64,000 nucleotides of DNA, taken from contig JAWNZC010000320.1 in the NCBI GenBank assembly GCA_035771165.1, forward strand, positions 2,026,001 through 2,090,000, read 5' to 3'. Source of the stretch: Paragorgia papillata (taxonomy: Eukaryota; Cnidaria; Anthozoa; Scleralcyonacea; Coralliidae). The position numbers and the translations under genes are program-made. The notes under the pieces are model-generated. The model saw only the letters and a program-made list of their open reading frames with translations. It was not told the DNA's origin and did no database searches. Below, one piece after another: positions 55,248 through 64,000 of the stretch (positions within the stretch are counted from its first letter, which is position 1; each line of letters starts with the position of its first letter).

Positions 55248-55440
55248 TTATTAGAAGTGCCCTCATGTCTGACATTTACCTGTTAATTTACATTGCAAAA
55301 CATACTAATCATTGTATCTATATGTTATATAATTTTGAAATAAAAAATAAACTCGCTTATGTCTCGTTCACGTGTTCTCCGTTTGTTGTAATGAGTGAAT
55401 AAAACTACAAAATCACATTGTTATAAAATTTAAACAAGGT

Positions 55441-55796
55441 GTATGACCTGAAACGTTATAAACGTGTAAACCTTTGAAAAAACGGTGAGGAAAGAGTTCC
55501 CATGCATAATCAATTTCACTTCTTTTACCATTAAAAAGTTATGTGACATCTTTTTTCAATGTCAAAGAAAAATTATTAAGTCGAGTGTTAACCAAGAAGG
55601 AAAAAAGACAAAAAAAAGAAGAAAAGAAAAATGTCTTATTTAGATGTATTATGGCCCGATTAGGCCCTAATTGGCCCTGTCTATACTTTTATGGCCTGAA
55701 CTACACGAAGACAATATAATTGTCTAAAACGGTGAGGAAAGAGTTCCCATTCATACAATTTCATTTCCTTAATCAAGTTAAAAAGTTATGTTAGCG
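55441..55796. repeat. Pair of direct repeats, one of them the pogo insertion site
   Basis: CGGTGAGGAAAGAGTTCCCAT occurs at about 55480 and 55729, each followed by diverged AAAAAGTTATGT. After the first, the sequence continues TTTTTTCAATGTCAAAG. After the second, the matching TTTTTCAATATCAAAG appears only beyond the pogo element, at 58734. Confidence 0.75.
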
Positions 55797-55798
55797 TA

Positions 55799-58733
55799 AT
55801 TCGGGGCAAAACGAGACGCTTAAGGAGTTTGACTGTCATAAAAAAGCAAGGAAGCATATTTAAACGCTTTTTTCAACATTGATATGTTAAGTAGATTCAA
55901 GTGAACCAATTCAGTGCAAAATATCTCTTGAAGTAATATTGTGACATTAATACAAGAAAAACGAAAGGAAGTCAATGTCTCATTTTGCCCCAGTAAACTG
56001 GGGCAAAATGAGACATATAAAATATACTGAAATTTATTAAAAATTAAAAATTATTTTAATGGTAGAATAAAACTAAGTTTAAAAGTTCATTAGCAGTCAT
56101 AGACAAAGGTCGCATGTTACACTCGTTGGTGTTACAGAGCAACAGCACTCTTCGTGCAACCAGTTTTTGCACTCGGAACACTGGACCCAATCCTCTCCTG
56201 CCAATGAGTCCGACCAAAATCCACCACACATTGGACATTGTGAGTCTTCCACAATGTCAGTGCTTGATTTCTTGTTCTCCATCTTAGCTTTTTTGCGCTT
56301 TGGTTGTTGCACCTTAGCTTTCTTTGACTTCTCTTCTGTGCCAAAAAGTTTTTGCTTGCTTTTCTTGTTTTGTTCGGTCTTTTTTTCAACAAGAGACTGT
56401 ATGGAGAACTGGTAACAATCTCAGACTCTTCTGACCGCTTTGATTTTTTCTTCTCGGTGAGGGAGGGTAACTTCATGATCATAGAGAAGCTGACATGCTG
56501 TGAAGATGGCTCACCTTGGTCTACCACAGGTGGTTCCTTTGGGGCAGGTGGTGAATTTCTGGACTCTGAGGGGACAGGTAGTATTGGTGCTGTTTCTTCA
56601 GTCACAGACAATGACTCTGTGGATTGAGCTTCAGTAGATAATGCTTCGGCATGACTTGCACTCTGTGTTGCTGTGTCAGCGGGCAAAGGCAAGGTCTCAT
56701 CAGATGGTGGATCCACGACACGGGGGTCCTCTAAGAATTCAGATGAGGGCAAAATCTCTTCGTTGAATGGAACAATTCCAGTGCACCGGAATCCTGACAC
56801 AGTATTCTGAATGGTGGCAGCTTTTAAATAGGCAGCATTGAACAGCTCCCCAAGCTTGTCCACAGAGATTCTGCAACCAGGATGGTTTCGCAGCCAGGTT
56901 GAACATGCAGCATTGAAAGCACTCTTTAGCGGCTTGAAGAAACTTCGATACAGTGGTTGGAGCTTATGGGATGTGTGTGGAGGCAGTGAAAGCATGACAA
57001 CACCATTATCACGAGCATATTCTATGGTGGAGAGAATCTTGGTGTGTGTTATATGTCCATCTAGGATCAATAAAACTGGTGAACCTTTGGAACACTTTGT
57101 AAAGGTTACAAAATGCTTCAGGTAGTCCAGGAACAGGTCTGCATCAATCCATCCATTTGGAGAGCAACGGGCAACAGTTCCTGCAGGTGCATGATCAACC
57201 AATTCAGGCTTGTTTCGTTTTCTTTTGAAAATCATCATTGGTGGAATATATGTCCCCGATGCACTACATGCCACTAAAATGGTAGTTGTTTGACCACGTT
57301 CGCCACTTGTCACTGACGAGACACATCGCTTTCCTTTTGGTGCAATAACTTTCACTGGTTTGTGGACACATGTCAAACCACTTTCATCACAATTAAATAT
57401 TTAATGTGGTTTAAAGTTATGTTTGTTTAACAGAGTTTTCAGGTTATCAAAGTACAAATTGACGGATGTTTTGTTCAAACCAAAAACCCGATTCACAGAC
57501 ACGGATTCTGGTCTTCGAAGTGACAACTTAGGGTGGCGCTTGAGAAATCCAGCAACAAAGTCCCGACCAGCCATTTTAGTGTCTGAATTAAAATTGTTTT
57601 TAATATTGTTCTTTTGACAATAGTCATAGACAATAGTCCTAATATCATTGATGGAAAGACCATAAAAAGCTTGATCCATGTTGATTATGTGCTCTTCAAG
57701 CTCATTCTCTTGATCATGTGAAAGAATAGCACGATAACGCCCCAAAACATTTTTATGTCTCTCGTCCGTTGATAAACTTTTCAGCTTACCTTTGACTCTA
57801 CGGTTTAGGGAATCCTTTGGAACTCCAAAGACAACAGCAGCTTTTCTTATAGACAGCTCTTTTTTCTCAACTGCCAAGATAGCAAGCTTCATCTGCTCCT
57901 CTGACCAATGTGCACGGTCAGTCTTCCTTTTGTAGTTTCTAACCATTCTAAGAAAATAAAATGTCTATTTAGGCATCTCGTCAACTGATAACCAGACAGA
58001 AATGACTGTCAAAACCCAACTACTGTATACACAGACTATTTTATGGATTGACATAACAAATACATAGAAAATCTTTATTTAATATACAATTTTTGAGCAA
58101 TGATGCACATATCTAGGGTAGAAAGATGGTAATAGAAACGTTCACTGCATTGAAACACCACTTTTGAGACTAATATACATGTTATAAAATAAATCTATAA
58201 AGAAATGGTGATCATAATACACTCAAATACCATATATATAGATTACAACATTACAACAGATAGCGATGATGCACAGAAACAAACAGAAATGTATAATCTT
58301 ACAAGGAAATCTGCCTGTCTCATTTAGCCCCCGGCACTTGAGTGAATTCAAAGGCTCAAAATGATAAATATTAAGACCAACATGAACAAAATACACTCAT
58401 AACATGAAAGGCCATGTGCTAATGTATGTATAGTAAACAAATGGGGTTTATTTCTTAGCTGCGATGCTTTAGACAGAATAAAAAACTATTGAAATAGGCT
58501 GAGTAATAACATACCTCAATTTCGCGACGTGGACTTCCGTGTCATCCAAAAAATAGTTAAGATTTTTTTCGCTGGGAAATAGCTTCAAGCCTCAAAACAC
58601 GTTGAATAACTTCGTAGAAGGTTTGCTTATGAGCCTGCAGTGCTTGTGATCAAAAGAGAGCGGTAATACGCCGAGGGCTGGCGTTAGTGAATAATTGTCT
58701 CATTTAGCCCCGCTGTCTCGTTTTGCCCCGAAT
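55799..58733. mobile_element. pogo-like transposon, about 2.9 kb, decayed
   Basis: Ends read ATTCGGGGCAAAACGAGAC on the left and its reverse complement on the right. The paralogous empty site at about 55537-55562 supports these limits. A TA is present on the left only, so the duplication is worn. Subterminal copies of GGGGC(A/T)AAATGAGACA occur near 55977, 55998, 58318 and 58697, likely transposase-binding sites. It contains a transposase pseudogene. Confidence 0.75.
56097..57946 (-). pseudogene. pogo-type transposase with C-terminal PHD finger, broken
   Basis: ATG 57946: a psq-type helix-turn-helix (IRKAAVVFGVPKDSLNRRV), a CENP-B-type second DNA-binding region (FVAGFLKRHPKLSLRRPESV), then a TAA at 57401-57403 just before IFNCDESGL, the first catalytic D. 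The core continues with LLILDGHITHTK (second D) and LPPHTSHKLQPLYRSFF, where the usual third D is Y. After a proline/serine-rich linker a frameshift near 56300 precedes a PHD finger: CPMCGGFW, WVQCSECKNWLHEECC and CDLC. A stop, a lost catalytic residue and a frameshift make it inactive. Confidence 0.85.
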
Positions 58734-58844
58734 TTTTCAATATCAAAGAGAAATCATGAAGTCAAGTGTTGACCGACAAGGTAAAAGACAAATGAGTTTT
58801 TTTTTTTGTACGAGTATTTCGTTGTACCCTTTTTAAGTTTTGGT

Positions 58845-58860
58845 GGTTCTCAAAAGAACC
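58845..58860 (-). terminator. Histone-mRNA-type 3' stem-loop
   Basis: Minus strand GGTTCTTTTGAGAACC, a perfect 6-bp stem with TTTG loop, followed by ACCAAAA and then a purine run AAAAAGGG. It lies about 20 bases after a TAA (about 58883) that ends the shifted reading frame of the upstream gene. Confidence 0.6.
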
Positions 58861-58882
58861 GTTAGTTTTAAAATATTGTCTT

Positions 58883-59401
58883 AATTAAATGTAGGATGTC
58901 TTCGTTGTCGCTCTAACCATCTTCCAAAAACTTCAACTTCTACTTTTGGGCAGTGAGAGAATACGTTCACCTTGGTATGATTTCCACATGTCTCTTGCCA
59001 TATTAATCCTCCATCAACATTGTTGCTTTTGGACAGCCAAACTTTTCCAAATCCAAAGACTGTATCCCAAGACGTCTCAAAACATCACGCTCCAGGTGAC
59101 CACCTTTATAGGCGATTGCCGAATTTTCACCGATCTTAATTTTGGAGTAGAACTGGACGATTATGTTCTCCAAGCAGTCGATCTTGAAAGATCTTGTATT
59201 CGAAGGAACGTCTAAAAGTAAATGGTGCACATTCGCCTGTACCCATTTGCAGCTAAACCTGTCCTTCCCCGACAAATCACTCCACGTTTTTTCGGTGTCA
59301 AAGAAAAATGACAAAGCTTCGCCGTCTTCGCGGGCTGGTGCTGCGCTCGCTCGGTCCGTACTAAAAGGATCGGTCCGATATTTCACTAGTACAGACCTCA
59401 C
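58883..59401 (-). pseudogene. Virus-like gene of unknown function, frameshifted
   Basis: The open part (59401-59003) includes SFFFDTEKTWSDLSGKD, VHHLLLDVP and the compact segment AIAYKGGHLERDVL followed by LDLEKFGCPKA. After frame changes just below 59003 the minus strand reads HCPKVEVEVFGRWLERQ and stops near 58883. The KGG-x-E and GCPK pattern recalls proteins near Polinton-like genes, but I cannot name the family. An exonuclease-like fold is possible. The 3' histone-type hairpin is shared with the RING genes. Confidence 0.45.
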
Positions 59402-59439
59402 GCTCGGTCAATAAGTAGTAAATACGTACATTAACAAGA

Positions 59440-59790
59440 AATAAAAACGCCAAGATTTGCCATGAAAAGAGAAGCGCGTTTAAAATACCTATGTTTTGCT
59501 TCGTATCGCATACACCACGTTTGTACCATAGGCCTGATATCCAATTCAGGGATTGGTATAGTAGGGATTTGAAGGGTACATCTGCATGCAATACACTGGC
59601 AGAAGAATAATAGCGTCAAGATTTGCCATGAAACCAGCAGGGCGTTTAAAATATCTGTTTTGCTTCATATTGCATACACTATGTTCGAACCATATATAGG
59701 TTCAGTATATCGGCAAGGTTGAGTCAAGGGTGCAATATGCGCATGCGTACATCGACAAAAGCGATAATAGCGTCAAGATTTGCCGATGTG
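59440..59790. repeat. Tandem ~175-bp repeat, two copies and part of a third
   Basis: CAAGATTTGCCATGAAA followed by GCGTTTAAAATA and TTTTGCTTC recurs at 59450 and 59625, and CGTCAAGATTTGCC again near 59772. It is non-coding. Confidence 0.7.
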
Positions 59791-61050
59791 ATGCAAATAC
59801 AGAGAAACTTAATGTTTAAGCAATGCAGCAGTTTTAGAGAGAACAAAAGCAGCTACAAAATAAATAGACTAGAAACTACTGACGGTATAATATGGATAAA
59901 GAATTTATCAATGTTTGTTAAAACGAGACAAACGAGTAAAATCATGTTGAGTTACACAATAAAAAGATAAAGTTGTTTCACAACAATGTTCATGAAAAGA
60001 GTTAAAATGTGTTTAAAATTAATTTAATGATTAAGACTTCTAAGGCCCGAGTCTAATGTCGAACTTTTCATGAATCGGACTCAATGCAAATGAACTTAAA
60101 AAAACATTCTCTAGTATTCATTGTCTTTGACTCATTGATCATGAAGAGTTGAACGTTCGATTCGGGTCTAATACTCGAGTGACTGTCGTGGACTCCTTAA
60201 CTCGTCAATATTAACACTTTTCACTTTTGCAGTTTGTAACCATTTAAAGTATAAAGTTTTACTAACGTAACAAATGGCTGACATGCGTCTGTTGCGAGAA
60301 CGCGATTCTATACGACACATTATGCGCATAAGCCGTTTGAGCGATAGTTTAATTCGATTGGGGAGATACCGCTCAAGTGTCGTTTTTGTTTAAAGTTAAC
60401 AAACCCGCTGAAACAAAATTGTATATAGTTTAAACTTTACTATTGATAGAGAAGTAATTTAAACCTGACTTGCTCTCTCACCTTCCAACTGTCGTGCATG
60501 CATAACTCAATGGAGCACGGAAATCAAATTATATTACCTATAAGGTTTGTCCAGACCGTCTTGAACACTTGCATTGAGATTTTGAGCAAATATTACTCGC
60601 AGTCACATTACAGATGTTCCAAAACATGTAGTTTGCTTTCTTAAGTTTAATTTTGGTGGTCTTATCAGTTTCCAAACCGTTAGGTTTATTTAAGGCTTAA
60701 TTGATGTGACTCTTCAGTGTAAGCCAATTAACTGCATACGAACTGCAACTTCAAGCTGAAAACATTATACTTGGAATAACTGCATGTTGTTTCCTGCATG
60801 TCTTACAAGGTTTCAGTAAGTTTAGTAGGTGTCTTTGTTTATACAGCTATATACGTATACGTACTTCAGTTAAAGTAGTTTGTGTTAGTGGTTAGGTTAT
60901 AGTCTTGGGCTGGGAGTGTTTGCTATCTCCACAGTTCGAACTAAAGCAATGTTGTTTGAGAGTTAAATAAAGATTCAGAAAGCAACCTGTGTCGTGGTTA
61001 TTTAAGCGTCCTTGATTTTTCAGGATATTAGTTTTTGAGGGTCCTCAAAC
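59791..61050. other. Mostly non-coding; weak repeats
   Basis: A diverged inverted pair around CGAGTCTAATGTCGAAC (60052) and TCGATTCGGGTCTAATACTCGAG (60157) suggests an old MITE. GTTAGTGGTTAGGTTATAG with CACAGTTCGAAC (60888-60942) is faintly tRNA-like. Confidence 0.4.
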
Positions 61051-61290
61051 ATGACATTCGTAGATAATTACATGAACCAGCTCAGTGTAAACCGTTCGGA
61101 GCAACATGGCAGAAAATTAAGCGATTCGATCAGCGAGGATATCTCGTATAACGAAGAGGAAGCAAGAAAAGTTTACAATCTTAAAAGAACATCAGCATAT
61201 TTTGTCAATAAAGATGCAAACATTAGTTGTGTACACGCGCAGAACGGACTGGACCTTTCAGTATATGATAAGTTGTACGTATACATGTAG
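61051..61290 (+). CDS. Possible coding exon, unrecognised
   Basis: ATG at 61051 about 27 bases after a TTTTTCAG acceptor-like site; 79 codons, hydrophilic, with DSISEDISYNEEEARKVYNL. GTACGT near 61275 could be a donor. The composition looks protein-like, but no family is recognised. Confidence 0.25.
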   Translation: MTFVDNYMNQLSVNRSEQHGRKLSDSISEDISYNEEEARKVYNLKRTSAYFVNKDANISCVHAQNGLDLSVYDKLYVYM

Positions 61291-61374
61291 TGCATGTGGT
61301 GCGTTTGCGAGCTTGGTGTAATGTAACAGACGTTCGCTGTACGTTCGTCAAGCTCAATTACTCAGAAAAGATTT

Positions 61375-61425
61375 CTGAGCCCCAGACAGGGTTCAAACCT
61401 CACCATTGAACCACTGAGGCTCAGA
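61375..61425 (-). pseudogene. tRNA-like relic, probably SINE-derived
   Basis: Minus strand CCTCAGTGGTTCAATGGTGAGG followed at once by TTTGAACCCTGTC gives A- and B-box-like blocks without an anticodon arm. Confidence 0.3.
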
Positions 61426-61984
61426 TGGAGAGCTAACTTTGCAAGACATTCTCGCGTTTGTAAAACATTCGAAAACAATAAAACTCACTTGGCCTGCAGC
61501 CTCGTGATTTTCATTATTCTCTCATGTTTTACAAATACTCGAGAACAATAAATTACTTGGTTAACGGCCTCGTGGTTTTCATTGTCCTCTCGTGTTTGTC
61601 CCCACTCGTTTATGGAATATTACATATGAACGATATCAGTACGTTTCTCTATAAGTATTTAGGTACGTGTGACGTCAAAATATTTAATTTTGCACATCAA
61701 ACAAACTAAAATATTTCAACAACAAAGCAAGAAACGAAAAACTGCAATAGGTGTTTGCCATTTCAAGTGTCTTCTTCAAATAAGACAGACTTAATTTTCG
61801 TTTTATAGGCATTTTAATTCTAGACTGAGTCTGACTGTAGTTTCACTAATAAAGCCAGACCGTATGTTCTAAAGACCAGTGAAGTGCCTATTGAATCCAC
61901 ACGAACGAACTCGCCCATAATATATAGCACTGCTATAACTCGTTATTTATCGTGGGGCAACTCAATATCCAAAGAGTGCAAAAA

Positions 61985-62200
61985 AATAGTGCTACGTAGG
62001 CAGTATTCTGGATACAGAGCACAGCGAAAAGGTGGTACACTGCGAAGATTTTTGGTAACGAAATCCTGATGTTTGGGGGGAATCCCTTCATCAGAGTGAA
62101 AGGTTGAAAAGCTCCACTCGAAACGTCAGTACTTCGTTACTAAACAATCTTGGCAGTTTATCACCTTTTCGCTTTGCTCCACTACAGTATTCCGCTTGGA
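61985..62200. repeat. Diverged foldback repeat
   Basis: AGTGCTACGTAGGCAGTATTC and CACAGCGAAAAGGTG are repeated inverted at CACCTTTTCGCTTTGCTCC and ACAGTATTCC. The centre holds TCGAAACGTCAG. It is related to the 14423-14644 foldback. Confidence 0.55.
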
Positions 62201-62344
62201 ATAATGTAAAGAAAGCAATGTTCTCCTGTAGTGACACTGGACCGATGAAGAATGGTCCTTATATGGCTACTCAGACTGAGTTATTGAGACACGGTCAGGA
62301 CAGTCATATTCGATTCCACTGTAGTAATTCCGCTTCACTTTAAT

Positions 62345-62875
62345 ATCAAACATTCTTGGAATTTGGAAGGGACACTTTGAAAGTGTTTCTTTCCTAATAA
62401 TATACATGAAAAAAATTCTCAATTTTGATTGGCTAAGAGCAGTGCAGTTTTAAGGAAATAGAGTGCAGAAAAAAGGGAATACAGTGAAAATTTTTGAAGC
62501 GAATAAGCCGATTAAAAACAATAAAATCTGAGAAGAGCCAATCACGATCTACAACGGATTTTGACGGATGGCATTTTCCAACCACGTGCCCTAAGGCTCT
62601 TTCTGCACATAATAAACAAATATGGGCGTTATATGGCGGGCAAGATTTTAAACGGCGAAGAACAAGTTAAAATTTGAAGCTAATTATTCTTTATTGTTGT
62701 TGTCAAGTAAAGTACCTGCAAGAAAACTAGAAGATTCTTAGTGCTTTTAGTAAACTTTCTCGAGTAGTGGTAGAAGAAGCAAAGCGTTTTTGAGCAACCA
62801 AATATACGAGGAGTGGACGCTGCCGAAAGGGAACTGTAATGTACAGTTGACTTAGACATTTTTAATGTATATTAG
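62345..62875. other. Non-coding stretch, nothing recognised
   Basis: No gene or repeat structure is supported. Confidence 0.4.
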
Positions 62876-63036
62876 TAATAGCATGGTTTTTCGTACAATT
62901 TGAAAAAAACATACACTCGTGAGTTTTTCAAAGACCTCAAATAGCACTCGTCCTTCGGAATGGTGGAATTTTGATAGTCTTTGAAAATCTCACTCGTGCA
63001 TGTTTTTTCCAAATTGCACTCGAAACCATGCTATTA
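62876..63036. mobile_element. MITE, 161 bp, TAATAGCATGG ends
   Basis: The left half TAATAGCATGGTTTTTCGTA and the right half read in reverse match over about 70 bases, so the element folds on itself almost completely. No target duplication is clear. Confidence 0.7.
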
Positions 63037-63245
63037 CCTATACAAATTCCAAGAATCAAGCCTCCCACTTGCTATATTCCAATAAAAGATTTACTCACTT
63101 TCCGATATGTGATTTTGTATTTCTCAAATAGTCGTAATAAGATTTTTGTGACATAAAATCAGCCCGGTAACCGAGCGTTGCCGATCACAATAAAACAAGA
63201 CCCGATTATCCACAGTATTTACTCAACAAAACAGTTCTTCTAGCT

Positions 63246-63990
63246 GCATGTAGACCACCATAACCACTTAGGAGTGTGGTTGGAATCATCTTTATCTTGG
63301 GACTATTACATCAATTCAACTTGCGCCAAAGTCAACAAAATTATTGGTCTAATAAGAACAACTTGGAACAAAGAACAAACTCGGCATCGTATATGCACCG
63401 CCTTTAAAGCTTCGGTGCATGAGACCATAGTTAATAGATCGAAAATAAACATGGTTTGGAAACCCGACAAACTTCAAAGCGGTTAACAATCCAGCTACGA
63501 TTCATGTTGAAAGGTACATGAAGGTGCCAAATCCTTTGCTTTAGGTTTATTAATATTTAAACAGTACGGTTGAGTGATTGAACCCAAACGTTGCTATTGG
63601 ATGATTGCTTCATTATACAGAAAACACAATATGTTCAGTCGGTAACCGTGAAAGTGCACACATTTCCATAAACCTGAACAAAAACATAAAACAATGACTT
63701 TTGTTGAGCTTCCAAACCATGTTTAGTTTCTATTAAGTATGGTGAGACCAAGTTTGGAGTACGGGTTTCCTGTGTGGACCTCCATCTGGCGAAACATGTC
63801 CACGACTGCACGCTATTGAACGCATCCAGAGAAGGGCGACGCGTTTGATGTGCGACTCGGACAAAGAGTATCCAGATAGGCTAAATGAGATCGATTGGGA
63901 TTCCTAGTACATATGTACAAAATTATCTTTGGCTAACGCAATATCGAATTCTCCAAGTTTTTTTGACGTCATCGGACTCTCACGAACTCG
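63246..63990 (+). pseudogene. LINE reverse-transcriptase C-terminal remnant
   Basis: Reads HLGVWLESSLSWDYYINSTC and KVNKIIGLIRTTW, then is interrupted by about 240 unrelated bases (63487-63725). It resumes MVRPSLEYGFPVW and AIERIQRRATRLMC with frame changes and stops. These blocks are the thumb/C-terminal part of non-LTR reverse transcriptases. The remnant is dead, and the window ends close to its end. Confidence 0.75.
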
Positions 63991-64000
63991 AAGCACCCAT

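Larger units (their letters stand above)
51661..55260. repeat. Segmental duplicate (copy B) of 22853-26970
   Basis: Contiguous version of the mosaic at 22853-26970, and therefore probably closer to the original order. The segment 53620-54160 is unique to this copy. Confidence 0.85.

Overview
The window looks like a metazoan nuclear genome: AT-rich, intron-containing genes with GT-AG splice sites, and almost nothing recognisable as single-copy host sequence. The mixture (P2X7-type cytoplasmic-domain proteins, Kolobok, P/THAP9, pogo, hAT and Tc1/IS630-like DNA transposons, LINE tails and many decayed Polinton/adintovirus-like genes) is what I would expect from a marine invertebrate, most plausibly a cnidarian; that assignment is inference.

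Region by region. 0-2 kb: two MITE-like elements. 2.0-6.3 kb: an apparently intact Kolobok-type transposon (TTAA target duplication, 217-bp terminal inverted repeats) with a THAP-transposase gene and, on the other strand, a P2X7-type domain gene. 7.7-8.7 and 17.5-18.9 kb: two members of one hAT family with perfect 8-bp target duplications, the second carrying another hAT-like MITE inside it. 13.4-19.1 kb: a rearranged, partly palindromic cluster of Polinton-like genes (small zinc-finger protein, packaging ATPase, two small structural-type genes) next to an inverted-duplicated P2X7-type exon. 19.6-23.9 kb: more virus-like genes (tandem-repeat protein, Bcl-2-like, GRF zinc finger, RING, ankyrin, PolB fragment). 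22.9-27 kb is a mosaic segmental duplicate of 51.7-55.3 kb. 27.9-32.3 kb: a 4.4-kb hAT element with a wrecked transposase. 33.4-35 kb: PolB and RING remnants. 35.1-37.2 kb: a Tc1/IS630-type element with 420-bp inverted repeats and an intact transposase. 37.4-43 kb: ankyrin and PolB fragments, a striking iterated GGCACGG motif zone, a GRF zinc-finger gene broken by a LINE tail. 43.5-50.3 kb: a 6.8-kb P element with an intact three-exon THAP9-like gene, inserted inside a Bcl-2-like gene. 51-55 kb: RING, ankyrin, PolB fragment and small host-like exons. 55.8-58.7 kb: a decayed pogo-like element with a PHD finger. 58.8-59.4 kb: a virus-like gene of unknown function. 63.2-64 kb: a LINE reverse-transcriptase remnant.

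How the parts work together: the virus-like genes look like dispersed, broken pieces of several Polinton/adintovirus-type genomes that share gene modules (PolB start + ankyrin + RING; GRF + Bcl-2-like; zinc finger + ATPase + small structural genes), later hit by DNA transposons. The most unexpected signal is that three of the virus-like genes (two RING genes and the 59-kb gene) are each followed, about 20-26 bases after the stop codon, by a hairpin matching the 3' stem-loop of replication-dependent histone mRNAs, with a purine-rich stretch further downstream, although no histone gene is present.
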